A DNA stretch of 64,000 bases, taken from contig JAIVFH010000068.1 in assembly GCA_025765595.1 (NCBI GenBank), forward strand, positions 62,001 through 126,000. The letters are read 5' to 3'. The number at the start of each line of letters is the position of its first letter. The first letter of the stretch is position 1. The position numbers were made by a program, and so were the translations under genes. The notes under the pieces are model-generated. The model searched no databases and was not told the DNA's origin. It saw only the letters and a list, made by a program, of their open reading frames with translations. Positions 1 to 12,235 of this stretch are shown here, one piece after another. This DNA is from Obelidium mucronatum. Its lineage: Eukaryota > Chytridiomycota > Chytridiomycetes > Chytridiales > Chytriomycetaceae.

Positions 1-23
1 TTTATAATCATATCAAAAAAAAG

Positions 24-2702
24 GCCCCAACCCGCCCCCTTCACCAGTCTCCCCAATCCAACCCGTTCAGCCTCCACGTGCTTCATCTCCTCTAGATTTT
101 CTATTTGGCTCCTCATCGCCGTCTTCGGCGTCAACGCCTTCAAACACAGATCATTCCACACCACCTCCTCAAAAGACTTTGAAATCAGCAAATCCACTTT
201 CAATCAACACATCACCGCTCGATGACTTTATAACTCTTCCACAATCTGCGTCATTATTTCCTCTTGCCTCTCTCAAATCTCTGGTCTTCCAAGTAGCTCT
301 ATCCCTTGATTCAGCAGGAAACGAAGCTTGTCTCGTCAATCTAGAGTTTTCATATACCGACTCTATCGAGACGTTAACAAGCAGTAATAACAACAGCAAA
401 AACAATACCATCAACAACAACAACGATGAATCAAACGAGCAAGATGAATACGAGGATTCCAACACCAACCCTGATATTCTTTGGTTTGATCAGAACCAAG
501 AAGGATCTCCTGCAAACACCCCATTGACTCTTGAATCTATAGTCTCGGAACTACATGTCTGGCTCGTCAAGACATGCGCAAGAGGGCTACAACCAGTCCT
601 GGAGCCCGACTCCGACAACGCGCCTATGTCGTCATCGTCATCGTCGTCATCCTGGCCACCTACATTCAGATTTCTTGTTTTGGACCTTTCAGATCTGGGG
701 AAAACGCAGGACGGAACCATTCGTCCACCAATATCAACCACGAGCGAAAAGAGGAATTCCGAGTGGCCTCAAGTCCCATCCTTGTTACCCACAGTTTCAG
801 AAACAAGCACGGTATATCGATTGGGCAAATTCGGGCTTGGTGTTGCAAGTGCGATTGTGGGGCCTTCTATATCGTCTAAAGTGGAAGGCATGACAAGAAA
901 CGCGGCGTGGGATGTGTTGGATCAGTTCTCGAAAGTTACAAAGTTTGCTCAAGATACTGGACGTGAGTTTTTATTTTATTTTACTTTTATTTTTTAAGTA
1001 TATATTTATACTCTATTAATTTTACTAATATTCTTTTTATTTTTTTTTATTTTATTTTTTTTATTTTTTTAATTTTTTTTTTTGACTCCATAGGACAAGT
1101 TGTTGAACATCCCCTCGCACGCCCTGTGTTACCATTAATCCCTACTCAAATCACAAACTTGCTCTTATCGTCTCAAGAAGCCGAACAACTAATGTCTGAA
1201 TACGACAGTGCTCATATCTACTTGGCCAAATTCGCCGACAGCATCCAAGACGGAGTGAAAAAGAGACTGAAGCGGAAACCATTGTCTGATTTAGCAGGGC
1301 GGACAGATGCTGCTGGAAACGAGATTGATACAACGGACTGTTACGATTTTGATAAATTGAGTGTAGGGATAATCCCCAAACGAGTTCCAATGGGAAATGC
1401 TCTTTCTGGGGAGCAATGGGTGTCCTTGTTTGATGAGTCGGGGAAGTTGGCGCTTCCTGAAGATGAAATGAGGAGTATTATTTTCAATCAGGTTTTTTTT
1501 TTCTTTCTTTCTTTTTCTTGTTCTTTCCATTATTTATCTATTTTGTTATTGCATTACTTAAAAATTTTAATCAAAAGGGCGTCCATCCCGATTGTAAACG
1601 AGACGTCTGGAAGTTTCTCTTGAAAGTCTATGCATGGGATTCCACTGAACGCGAACGCGTCGAAAGACTCAAGGGGTTAACTGCACAATACGAAAGCATG
1701 AAACGACAGTGGCAAACAATCCTTACAATGGAAACGCCGCCATTTCCCTTGCAAACAGACACAACAGCAGCAACCGCCACCACCACCACCTCCTCCTCCT
1801 CATCGCCAACCAAAGCCACGACTCCAGTCGGCGATGAAAGTCTAGGCGGGGATATAGTCTCCAAAATCAAGGAACGCAAAAACCGTGTCGAAAAGGACGT
1901 TATTCGAACAGACAGAACAACACCTTATTTCCAAGGAATCCCCGCCGACAATGAAATCCTCCTCAAATCCCCCACATCACCTTCCCCTTCCTCCCCGTCG
2001 TCATCACCACCAACTCTTTCAAAAAACTTGGAAATGCTCAAAAACGTTCTCCTGACATACACGATATACAATTTCGATTTGGGTTACGTGCAAGGCATGA
2101 ACGACCTCTTGAGTCCGATTCTCGAAACCATGGATGACGAGGTGGAAGCGTTTTGGTGTTTTGTCGGGTGGATGGAACTCAAGAAGGAGAATTTCTCGCG
2201 GGATCAGGAAGGGATGAGGAATCAGTTGAGGTTGTTGGAAGGGTTGATTAAGTTGGTGGATCCTTTGTTGCATGAGCATTTGGGTTAGTTTTTTTTAACT
2301 TGCGCTTTTGTTTTTTTTTTTTTTTTTTTTTTTTTTTTTGGGTTGTGGGGAGTATAAGATCTAACATAAAAAAAAAAAATTCACCTAGACCGAATCGACT
2401 CTACAAACCTATTCTGCTGTTTCCGATGGATGCTTATTGTCTTTAAACGAGAATTCAAATTCACAGACGTGCAAAACACGCTCTGGGAATCCATATGGTC
2501 ATGCCCCTTCTCCGCCACCCATTTCCACTTTTTCATTGCGCTTGCGATTTTGAATAAGCATCGCGGGCATATTATGACGCAGTGTACTGCTTTCGATGAG
2601 CTTTTAAAGTATCTGAATGAGTTGAGTGAGAAGGAGGATGTGGAGGATATTGTGAGGAGGGCGGAGGTTTTGTTTGTGGTTTTCAAGAGGACGGTTGAAT
2701 GA
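24..2702 (+). CDS. Gyp7/TBC1D15-type Rab GTPase-activating protein (5' partial)
   Basis: GTPase-activating protein for Rab proteins in vesicle traffic. Likely exons: 24-962, 1094-1491, 1578-2283 and 2389-2702; introns are GT..AG and very T-rich. The frame is open back to about base 8, so the true start lies upstream or behind an acceptor at 22-23. The N-terminal half is low in complexity and is followed by a region like the Rab-binding part of TBC1D15/Gyp7. The TBC domain shows both catalytic fingers: VEKDVIRTDR (arginine finger) and YVQGMNDLLSP (glutamine finger). The last exon carries NLFCCFRWMLIVFKREF, typical of this subfamily. The stop at 2700-2702 may be natural; another frame stays open to 3085, so a longer tail after an indel cannot be excluded. 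Confidence 0.85.
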
Positions 2703-3234
2703 AGCCATGATGAACGTGACGACGGCGACGGCGGCGGCGGCGGTCGGGGTTGGAGGTGGGGATTTGGTTCAGTCAGCTGTGGTGTCGCCGTTGCTTGTGG
2801 ATTCAAGAAGAGGGAGTGCCTACGTCTTTGAATGCGGCGTTGTTGACTCCAGCTACGTTGACGCCGGCTATGGTTTCTGTTCCGGGTGCTGCGGAAGCGG
2901 ATAATGCATCTAATTTGAACTTGAAAGTAGTGGATGACGTGGGTGGGTTGAGTCGATCGAGTTCTCGGTTGTCTGTACGGTCGTCGGATGGTCGGAGTGG
3001 TGGGAGATCGGTTTCTCCATCTGGAAGGACAAGGTTTCGGGGTGAGGATTTGTATGCTTTGTTTGTGCTGTTGGAGTATAAATAAAGTGATTACAAGATT
3101 TAAGTCAACTTAATAGTTTATTTATACTGTCTACAAGAGCCTTTTTTTTATCATCAAATTAAGTAAAGTTAAGTGTTTACCAAGTCCAAGAAGTGTCACC
3201 AAAAAGAAAAATATAATATAAAAAGAAAAGATCA

Positions 3235-5059
3235 TCAAGCCAACTTGGTGTTGAATGTGAATTCAACGCACTTGATGTATTGGTCATAGTTTGGACCATC
3301 CATCAAGGCATTGAAGTTGGTTTGGTATGTAACAAGCTGGCATTCTCCTTGGTTCAAGTAAGATCCGGCCCAGTAGTATCCGGTCTGAGCAGCACTCGAA
3401 CTAGTGTCAAAGGCTGGCATACCAGAACACTTGAGGTTGGCATCAGCAGTGGAAAGACCCATGTCGTTCATGAAGCTTTTGTAGTAGCTGATACGGTTTC
3501 CAGCGGCGGCAGAAGTTGAAGAACCGGCACATTCACCGTTGATAATTTGGATAGTAGATGGGAAGTCGTTGACACGTCCAGCGGCAATGTCAGCAGCGTT
3601 GGCAGTCCAGGATCCATCCATAACTCCAAGCATTGATGGTTTTGGCGATTGTGGGTAAATGAAGAAGAAGATGGAAGACGCCAAGTTCAACCAAGTGTCT
3701 GCAACAAGTTCTGGGTTGTTGAGCAGAGTGAGTGGAGTACCGTAGATAACTTGCGAGAATGGACCATAGTTGAATGAGTAGGAGAGTTGGTGGGAACCGC
3801 GGCCAAAGTAAGCCTTGAAGCCATTGAGGCTTCCAGGAGCACATGGGAAGATCTTGTTGAAAGCTGGGTTGGTGCAGTCGTTGTTGTAAGCACATCCGGG
3901 GTTGGTGTTGGTTTCTGTGCAGGTCAGCTCGCGAACGTACACCAAGGATTGTTGCCATTCTGGGATTGGAAGGAGTCTGCTGTGAGCACCCGTTTCTTGA
4001 GCAAAGTGTGCAAACATGGTGGCCAAGAGCTTCTTGCAAATAACATCAGAATCCTTTCCAGCGTAGGTGTCACAGAAACCTGGGAAGAATCCAACAGACT
4101 TGAGGAAGTTGGTGTAGGTGTAAGCAGGATCGGCTTGAGAAAAGTAAGTAACGTTCCACTTGTATGGAGTCACGAATAGCTTCAACACGCTTCACATTGT
4201 CAGGGTTTGAAGGGTTTCCAGGGGAAATGTTGTCAATGTTTGCGTTTGTTCTGACCGCTTTCTTGAGTTGAAGAAGAACTGGATCCTGAGACAAAGAGGC
4301 GGCAAACTTTCTGGCTTGGGCCAAAGTGGTGGCCGGTGGGTGGCTTGCCGTTGGGGTTTTCAGGAATCTCCTGAGTGGGGTCACAAGCTCCTTGAGCAAC
4401 CCATCCACCGTCAGCATTGGTGGCTGGGTTTGCGCCAGCATTTTGGTACCACTTGTTGCTGTAGTTGATCTTGTTGAGGGACACTTGCGATGATCCAGGA
4501 TAAGCTTGGTTGGAGCCCCATGGCGCAAAACACGCTGGCAATCCAGAGCCTCCAGTTGAAGCAGCGGTTGTAGTGGTGGCCGTGGTCGTGGTGCTCTTCA
4601 CGACTGGAACTGTAGTAGTTGTAGCTGTAGTAGTTGTCTTGGCGGCAGTTGTTGTCGTTGTGGTTGTCGTTGTCGTTGACTTCGTCGCAGCCGATGTAGT
4701 TGCGGTTGTCGTTGTAGTTGGGCTTGGCTTCGGCGCAGAAGTAGTTGTTGTCGTGGTTGTGGTAGTTTGAGGAGCAGTACCTTGCACACAACCAATGGTA
4801 CCAGAGGAAGAGCAAACAGTTCCAGATTGGCACGTAGTGATATCAACGAACCCAAGGTCAGTAGATGTAACGTAAGTGCATTGTTGCAAAATCTAGAAGA
4901 TTGATGTCAGAGAGTAGTTGGCTAAGACGATGATATGATCAATACCTGACCACTGCATCCGTAGGCGCCGTTGACACAGGCAGCTTGGCGCCTCTCGATG
5001 GGACCCGCTTGGACCGATGCACTTGCAATGATGGCTGACAGAACCACAGACGTCTTCAT
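3235..5059 (-). CDS. Secreted GH19 chitinase with chitin-binding modules, two frameshifts
   Basis: Hydrolyses chitin outside the cell, in cell-wall remodelling or feeding on chitin. Exon 1 is 5059-4946, then a short intron and exon 2 from 4892. It starts with a signal peptide (MKTSVVLSAIIASASVQA), then a small Cys-rich module like CBM19, a Thr-rich linker, a CBM5/12-type module (CFAPWG..YPGSSQVSLN) and the GH19 domain. The catalytic Glu is in AHFAQETGAH, with YFGRGSHQLSYSFNYG and TIQIINGECAG downstream. The frame breaks near 4340 and again near 4177. Each break needs one base removed to match the neighbouring paralogue. They are either real lesions or consensus errors. The paralogue at 5573-8453 has the same layout. 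Confidence 0.85.
4575..4775 (-). repeat. Thr-codon microsatellite linker in the first chitinase
   Basis: Long run of ACN/GTN triplets encoding a Thr-rich linker with Ser, Ala, Pro and Lys between the chitin-binding modules. Such linkers are usually O-glycosylated. The low-complexity triplets make the region prone to slippage. Confidence 0.8.
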
Positions 5060-5572
5060 TCTTCTTTCTTCCCTTCTCTGTAGTCCAAACTTCCGACTAT
5101 TTGTACCTTTTGTCGAAATTCATTTCAGGCGTCACGTGGCTGATGCACGTGACGCTTTGCTTGGGTGCCACCGCACGCTCGCTGCACAACTTGCTTAGGC
5201 AAACTCCGCAAGAACAGCGGGCGGATGAAGATAGCACAGTTTGCTGTCACTTCCTGTCTTATCCGCCATCCTTGCAAAGGCATCGTCCAAGCACATTCTG
5301 CGAGACGAAATGACACCAGTCATGTGACTGCTCGTGTGATCAGACGGCGTTGTGAACCTTTTTTGTATTGGAAATGCATGCATTGCACACCAGATATTTC
5401 GTGAAAAGGGAGGTTGCTCTCTCAATTCCTCATTTTATTTCTATTTCTATATAGATCATCATACGTGTCCAGATCAACTGCTTAGACGTAAGTTCAAGTA
5501 AGGGGAAATTGGAAAAAGTAACAGATAATGAACCTCGAAAAAGTTTAAGAGTAGAAAACAACATAGACTTCT
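5060..5572. promoter_or_regulatory. Intergenic region, promoter of the first chitinase
   Basis: No gene is supported in these 513 bases. The part next to 5059 is the upstream region of the first chitinase; the part next to 5573 is the 3' region of the second. It holds a perfect 10-bp inverted repeat with two CACGTG cores at 5129-5155 and a shorter palindrome, CAGTCA-TG-TGACTG, at 5318-5331. Confidence 0.5.
5129..5155. promoter_or_regulatory. Paired CACGTG inverted repeat upstream of chitinase
   Basis: GCGTCACGTG at 5129-5138 and CACGTGACGC at 5146-5155 are perfect reverse complements with a 7-nt spacer. Each contains the E-box core CACGTG bound by bHLH factors such as Cbf1/Pho4 types. The element sits 70-96 bases upstream of the chitinase ATG. 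That it is a binding site is inference. Confidence 0.5.
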
Positions 5573-8453
5573 TCAGGCCAACTTGGTGTTGAACGTGAAT
5601 TCGACACACTTGACATATTGGTCAAAGTTGGGTCCATCCATCAAAGCGTTGAAGTTGGTTTGGTAGTTGACGAGCTGACAAACAGGTGTACCACTGTACG
5701 AACCAGTCCAGTACATATTTGTTGCTGCAGATGAACCAGCACTATCAAATGGAGTCATTCCAGTACATTTCGCATCCGCTGGAGTAGGTTTCTAAGCCCA
5801 TATCGTTCATAAATGCCTTGTAAAAGTTGATACGGTTGCTTGCAGCGTTTGAAAGGGAGCTTCCTCCACATTCACCGTTAATGATTTGAATCGTAGCTGC
5901 GAAATCGTTTCCACGTCCGGCAGCCACATCAGCAGCATTGGGCTCGAAAGATCCATCCATTACCCAAAGCATAGAAGGCTTTGGTGGTTGTGGGTAAATG
6001 AAGAAGAAAATGGCAGAAGCCAAGTTCAACCAAGTGTCTGCAACAAGCTCTGGGTTGTTGAGCAAAACGGATGCATCACCATTGTAAATAGCCTGAGAGA
6101 AGGGACCATAGTTGAAAGAGTCTAAAAAAGTGGAAAAGAATTAGTTGATAAAACTCTTCGAAAAAAATTTACACTACTCACATGAAAGCTGATGAGCACC
6201 ACGTCCGAAGTAAGACTTGAATCCATTGTTGTTACCCGGGGCACATGGAAACACCTTGTTGAAAGCCGGATTGACGCAATCAACGTTGTACGAACAGCCA
6301 GAAATAGTGTTCACTTCAGTACACATCATCTCACGCAAGTAAACAAGCGACTGCTGCCACTCCCCAATAGCGAGTTTCTTATCGTGTCCACCAGTTTCTT
6401 GGGCAAAGTGAGCAAACATGGTTGCCAACAACTTTTTACAAATAGTGTCTGAGTCTTTGCCTGGATAAGTGTCACAGAAACCAGCAAACCATCCCACACT
6501 CTTCAAAAAGTTGGGGTACGTGTAAGCAGGATCTGCCATTGAAAAGTAAGTGACATTCCACTTGTACGGAGTCACGATTTTCTCCACACGCTTCACGTTT
6601 TCAGGATTAGATGGATTTCCTGGCGTAATGTGGGCAACATTGGTGTTGATTCGAACAGAGTTTCGAAGCTTGAGGAAGATTGGGTCGGTAGATTTGCTAG
6701 CAGCGTATGCGCGGTGTTGAGCCAAGGTGGTTGGGACGGGTGGCGGGCCATTGGGGTCAACAGGAACGGGCAGAGTTGGGTCACATGGCCCATTGGAGGC
6801 CCATCCACCATCCTTGTTTTCGGACGGGTTGGATCCGACGGCTTGGTACCATTTGGCTTCGTAGTTGGCCTTGTTGACGCTGACTTGGGATTTGACTGGG
6901 TATGCTTGAGACGCACTCCAGAGCGCTGCACAAGCTGGAAAGCCTGAACCTCCCGATGATGCAACAGTTGTGGTCTGAGCAGCCGTGGTGGTAGTCGTGG
7001 TGGTAGATGTTGTCTTGGACGTTGTGGTGGTGGTGGTAGTAGTAGTTTTTGTGGTAGAAGTAGTGGTGGTAGTTGTAGTTTGCGCAGCAGTTGTTGTGGT
7101 AGTTGGCGCGTTAGTTGTAGTTGTAGTAGTTGTGGTGGTTGGTTGAGTCGTAGTTGTGGTAGTTGTAGTGGTTGGTTGAGTCGTAGTTGTGGTAGTTGTG
7201 GTGGTTGGTACAGCAGTTGTAGTTGTTGTGGTGGTTGGTTGAGTCGTAGTTGTCGTAGTGGTAGTTGTGGCTTCATTTGAAGCCGAAGATGTGATTACAG
7301 CGGCAACAGTTGTAATTGTAGTGGTTGTTGTGGTAGTAGTAGGAGAATCGGAACCGGCTGGCGAACCACCACAAGCTCCCTCAGATTTCCATCCACCATC
7401 TTTGTTGCTCGCAGGGTCGGAGCCCGCATTTTGCCACCACTTGTTGACATAGTTCACTCCGTTGTAACTGACCTTGTTTTGACCTGGATAATCCACCTTG
7501 GAATCCCAAGCGGCAAAACACGAGCCAGCCGCAACTGCTGTAGTCGTTGGCTTAGATCCACCATTATTGTTGCTGCTTCCCCCACATGGGCCTTGAGATG
7601 ACCAACCGCCATCTCCATTCGTAGCTGGATTCGCTCCAGCCGATTGCCACCACTTGTTGACATAGTTGACAGCCGTTGTAACTGACTTGAGATTGTCCAG
7701 TGTAGGAGACAGACGAGTCCCAAGCAGTAAAACATGATCCAACCGGTGCTGGAGAAGTTGTCGGCTTCGAATTGTCAACTGATCCACCGCAAGCGCCGTT
7801 TGATGTCCATCCTCCATCTTTATTACTCAACGGGTCGGAACCAGGGTTTTGCCTTTTTTTTTGCTACAAGGTTAGATTGTGCAATATGTGCTTAAAGTAT
7901 TCCTGAAAACGTACCACCACTTGTTCACATAGTTTACACCGTTGTAGCTGACCTTATTCTGTCCAGAGTAAGATAATTTGGAGTCCCACGCTGGGTTACA
8001 TGGGGGACCGGATGGAGTGTTCGTGGTGCTTGTAGCAACACTGCCAGCAGTGGTGGTACTGGCACCAACAGTACTAGACACAATAGAAACTGTAGTCGTC
8101 TTTGACTGAGTTACATCGCAGACGCCAAGATCAATCCAAGCGGCCTCGGTGCTGTTGCTTCCAGGTGATCCTCCCGCCGTAATATGCCTTTTGTAGTTTC
8201 TACCGTTTCTGCTGACAACAGTGCCTTCAGTGTAAACGGCAGAAGAGACCCAGGCTGTAGCGCATGGCGAAACCGAAGTAGTTGTCTTTTTTGACGAGTT
8301 GCAATAATGTTAGAAAATAAGGTATGGGGCAGTGCTATTGCCCAAGTATAGCATGTTGCGCAGGCAGAGGAAGTCTCTTACAGTTGTTTCCTGGCCAAGA
8401 ACGACAGAGGAGCCAAGAACAACGAGCCCCACCAAAGCAGACACAGTCATCAT
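5573..8453 (-). CDS. Secreted multi-module GH19 chitinase, two frameshifts
   Basis: Paralogue of the gene at 3235-5059. The likely start at 8453 gives a signal peptide (MMTVSALVGLVVLGSSVVLG). After an intron (donor GTAAGAG, acceptor AAAAAAG) come an atypical chitin-binding module, then CBM5/12-like modules with the pattern AWDSK.SY.GQNKVSYNG and NKWW..AG.(D/N)P, a long Thr linker (about 6960-7350), another such module, and GH19. An intron interrupts the module near 7854-7914; another at 6122-6181 falls inside the GH19 motif GRGAHQLSYSFNYG. The catalytic Glu lies in AHFAQETGGH. Frame breaks of one extra base lie near 7672 (inside a binding module) and near 5793 (C-terminal part). If they are real, the product is truncated. 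Confidence 0.85.
6960..7350 (-). repeat. Thr-codon microsatellite linker in the second chitinase
   Basis: About 130 codons that are almost all ACN (seen as GTN on the plus strand), with blocks repeating a TQPTTTTTTT pattern. It links the chitin-binding and catalytic parts. Confidence 0.8.
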
Positions 8454-8868
8454 CCTATTTTGGCTATTTTTTGATGCCGATGATGGAGCAGGTGAGGATT
8501 TTTGATGTCGCTCAAGCCCAATTGAATTTTTCATGGTGCACATGCGTCATACCATATGACCTGGAACTGAAATTGAGCAAATAACGAATACAAATGGTGA
8601 TTAATGTACATATATCACATAGCGCGATATTTTGATTTTCGTCAAGCAGCCTTTCTGGACTGCGCAAGTGGACCAGCGGCCATGCGTCTGCCAATGTCTG
8701 AGGTGTGATTAAAAAGCCTCTCAAGCACCAGAGTGATAACAAGTGTCTTGACACACTCGCTTTTTTACTCGCATTTTTTCTGCACGCCACTTTCGAGGAA
8801 ACGAAATAGGGGTTTCGAAAGTAAAATAGTTTTACTAATCACACACAATTACTGACATGCAGGCTTTT
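8454..8868. other. Intergenic, no gene seen
   Basis: About 415 bases between the start of the second chitinase and the stop of trpE. It must contain the chitinase promoter and the trpE 3' end. I see no clear motif, RNA gene or repeat. Confidence 0.5.
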
Positions 8869-10582
8869 CTATTGCTGCTGCTGCAATTCCAAATATTCTC
8901 TCTCCGCATCTTCAATCGCCTTCACGTTCCCCCTCAGCTTGCTGACAGTTTCTTCCCATTCGGTAACAGGTACACTGTCATACACAATTCCAGCACCTGC
9001 TTGACAGTGAACGTTTCCATCCTTGAAAATCATACTTCGAATGGCAATACAAGTGTCCAAGTCGTTGTTGTACGAAAAATAGCCGACACTTCCAGCATAG
9101 ATTCCACGCTTTTCAGCTTCCAATTCAGAAATGATCTGCATGGCCCGGATCTTAGGTGCTCCAGATCTGTCGTAAGGGTTGAATTAAAAAATCTGCGAAA
9201 TAAACCGAGAGCAACTTACACAGTCCCTGCTGGGAAAATAGAACGGAAGGCATCGTACATGGTCTTTCCCTTTCTCAAAGTTCCACTAACGTGACTCACA
9301 ATATGCATCACATGGGAATATCTCTCAATGTGCATGAGTGAATCGACATTGACGGTTGTAGGGTCACAGATTCGATTCACATCGTTTCTTCCCAAATCCA
9401 CAAGCATTACATGTTCTGAACGTTCCTTCATATCGGACAAAAGGTCTTGAGCAAGAGCGTCGTCCATTTCTTGAGTCGCCCCACTGAAAAAAAATAAACA
9501 AGTTACATCCGGTGACACTGTGAAAATCAGAAACAGGAAAAAAAAGAATAGGAACCAACCGTTTACGAGTTCCGGCAATCGGATGAGTATATACAACACC
9601 ATCCTGGACCTTGACCAGCATTTCAGGGGAAGCTCCAACCAACTGGAAATCATCCAGATCCATGTAAAACATGTACGGAGAAGGATTCAGAGACCGCAAT
9701 TTGCGGTACGCATTAAACGGGTGTAAATCAGTCCGTTTCGTGACACGCTGCGACGGAACCGCTTGAATTACATCACCACTTTTAATATATTCCTTGAGAT
9801 CCGTGACAAACGATTCATATCGCGCCTGGCCAGTGTTGCTGACAGCTTCGGCATTGAGACTTGTGATTGGCTTTTGGGGAGGGAGAGGGGTGTCCTGGGA
9901 TGTCAGGAGACGGATCACTGCTAAAATCTCAGATTTCGCGCGAGAGTATTCGGCATTGATTTGCGCCGGGGTTAGAGTAGCAGGTGGTTGGCTGCAGTTG
10001 AAGTGGGATAGGATCTGGATCTTCTGGTACAGGTGATCAAAGACAACAATACAGTCTGCAAACATAAAGATTGAATCTGGAATCGCAAGAGGGTCCTTCA
10101 TGACAATGTCTTGTCTGACACTCTTTGGCTCAAAAAAGCGAACACAATCATAGGCAATGTATCCTACAGCCCCACCTATGTAAACATTGATCAAATTAAG
10201 TATTTGACGTATTGCATGCATGCTCAAATTGCTACGCACCGGTCACTCCGTGAGCTCCTGCCACTTTTGCCAAAACAACCTTGTTAAGTCGTTCCTCAAC
10301 AACCCGAAGCGGGTCTTTCCCCCCAATTCTAACAACATCATTTGGTGCTGTTCCCAGAAGAGAAAAGCGTCCAATCTTTTCTCCACCTGCAACACTTTCA
10401 AACAGAAACGAAAAAGGAGCTTTGGCTCCTCCAGTCAGCTTCAGATAGGCGCTGACAGGTGTGAGTAGATCACTGGAGATTGTTGCGAACAGAGGTACTT
10501 TGATGGTTTGGTCTGCTGTTGCTGGCGTGGCTGCAAGGATCGAGGCAATCGATTCAACGGGTGGGGTTATCTGAGTGGACAT
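8869..10582 (-). CDS. trpE: Anthranilate synthase component I
   Basis: First step of tryptophan synthesis: chorismate plus an ammonia donor gives anthranilate and pyruvate, working with the TrpG glutamine amidotransferase subunit. Four exons read cleanly. The N-terminal exon is [16 protein letters not shown] through GAHGVTG; the next begins [17 protein letters not shown]; then [31 protein letters not shown] and [17 protein letters not shown]; the last carries [16 protein letters not shown] and [13 protein letters not shown], the chorismate-binding signatures. Three introns lie near 9167-9219, 9484-9560 and 10173-10239. An upstream in-frame start at 10639 is possible. No frameshift is seen, in contrast to the chitinases and receptors on either side. 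Confidence 0.93.
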
Positions 10583-10885
10583 CTGATGTTTTTCTTTTTG
10601 AATGAAATCACCCGTCGCAAGGAACGTTAAATATTCCACTTTTTCTTATCTTGTACGCTCATGAGTTATTGGTGTTATGTGTGACATAATTGCATCGAGT
10701 CGACAGGAAAAGTCCCTCGTGACCCACTTCACCACAAGTCTTTCAACAAGAATACACTTTAATAGCACTCTTTTCAACATCTGCAATACAACACACCTCA
10801 GCATATATGTCTAAATAAGGCCACCCATCAGTTGAGAAAAATTATCAACGCCTCCAACAAAAAAAAGTGCAAGTTGCCCCAACCC
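10583..10885. promoter_or_regulatory. Divergent intergenic region trpE / receptor 1
   Basis: About 300 bases between the trpE start (minus) and the first receptor gene (plus), so it probably serves as a two-way promoter. I see no convincing Gcn4-type TGASTCA site. Confidence 0.4.
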
Positions 10886-12041
10886 ATGGCAGAACGCAAC
10901 GATACCGCCACACTAGACAATGCTCTCGAGTGGGGCTTAATTCTGCCTATATTTGTTGGTGGAACGGCTGTCAACGGCACTATCCTCACAGTTATGTTGT
11001 TGCGAAGGAGAGATCTGCTACACAATAGGTAACATCGCTCAGACTGACGCCAGGGAGTGGTGACTTACCTCTGCCGCTGAAACAAATACATTGCTTCCAG
11101 GATTGAAAAGATTTATGCCGCCTTAATGGCTGTCTGCTTCCTTTGGAGTGTGTCAATGGTAGCCAAAGTTGCCATTTGGGGGATTCCGGCCCCAAAAGAT
11201 GATCCAACGCTTCAGCGCGTATTGGCAATAGAAACTAGTTTGCCAGTTGCAATGTTGTTTGGGGTGAGTCATAGATCACTGGTTGTTGTATTGACATGGG
11301 CTTGACTCAATATTCTGTCAGTCAAATGTACTGCTGGCAATGGAACGCTTCAGAATCCTTCGAGAAATACCCTGGCCTAAGATGCGCTACTGGTTCTACG
11401 GATCAATCGCATTCACCAGCTCGATCTGTGCCACTATGATGCTCAGTATTATTACATCGGTAAGGCATTTGTAAGTTGATATTTTCTTATGTTACTGTAC
11501 CAATTGAACACTTGTATTTAGCCTTGCTCAAATGCCAATTTTCCGGACTACAAACCGCAACTCTATGCCTGGCTCATCTCCGTCTCAGCTGGCTTCCTCA
11601 TTGGCTTCACAACAATTATAGCTCTCTATGTGTCAACCTTCCGCTATATTTCGCAGAAATTGGCGTTATCTCTAGGCAGACCATCATGTCAGCCAGTTGC
11701 GGCACCTGATACAACGAAAAATCCTAAAGAACAGCATCATCATGACGGTTGGGGTTCTGATTTGCTATTTGCCACTATCGATCCAAACCACTTTACGGTC
11801 AATGAAAATACTGGATTCTAGTACTGCAGCGGGTGTCCTTGCCACTGATTTGACATATACATTAACGGCAATGGATGTTCTGATTACGCCGTGTTTAATC
11901 TTGTACTTCAGTGCACGGCTATCTTCATGTTTGCTGTCGTGTTTAGGTCGTGGTAATGGCGAGGATGAAGTGGATGAGGAAGATGAGCTGGAGCAAGATG
12001 GTCAACAAGAACAGCAGACAGTTCTTCAATGGCGAAGATAG
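10886..12041 (+). CDS. Rhodopsin-like 7TM receptor 1, one frameshift
   Basis: First of seven tandem receptor genes. Exons: 10886-11028, 11101-11263, 11322-11459 and 11522-12041. Exon 1 gives TM1, exon 2 TM2 and the start of TM3, exon 3 the end of TM3 with LLAMERFRILREIPW and TM4, exon 4 TM5-TM7 and an acidic tail. LLAMERF sits where class A GPCRs have the DRY motif. TM6 has CYLP (the CWxP position) and TM7 has MDVLITPCLILYF (the NPxxY position). The exons total 964 nt, one too many. After KLALSL at 11669-11675 the conserved loop ADHHV..LRHLIQRK is in the +1 frame. Ligand unknown. Confidence 0.75.
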
Positions 12042-12235
12042 AAAAGTCGTTCATTGCTCTGATGTTTGTAGCAAAGTTCATGGTTTGCGTCTGTTTCTAT
12101 GGAACTGTTTTAAACATAATTACAAATACTATTTATTGTAATAATAACAAATTCGATAAAAGAATCATTTAACTTTATTCAAAACCATCCGACGTTTTTT
12201 GGCTTTGTTTCGTTGGAGATTGTCTTCTCCCTCTT

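Noticed and set aside
4510..4770. Plus-strand Val-rich reading frame opposite the Thr linker
   Set aside because: It is the antisense of Thr codons in the chitinase linker and has no independent signal.
7080..7452. Plus-strand Cys/Ser-rich and Val-rich frames
   Set aside because: Antisense shadows of the second Thr linker.
11669..11675. Reading the receptor 1 break as a 46-nt intron ending CTCTAG
   Set aside because: It would delete the end of TM5 and the conserved KL..S loop kept in the paralogues; a one-base insertion explains it better.
11669..11675. Ty1-like +1 recoding site (CUUAGGC-type) as a common cause of the receptor shifts
   Set aside because: The bases around the different shifts share no common heptamer.
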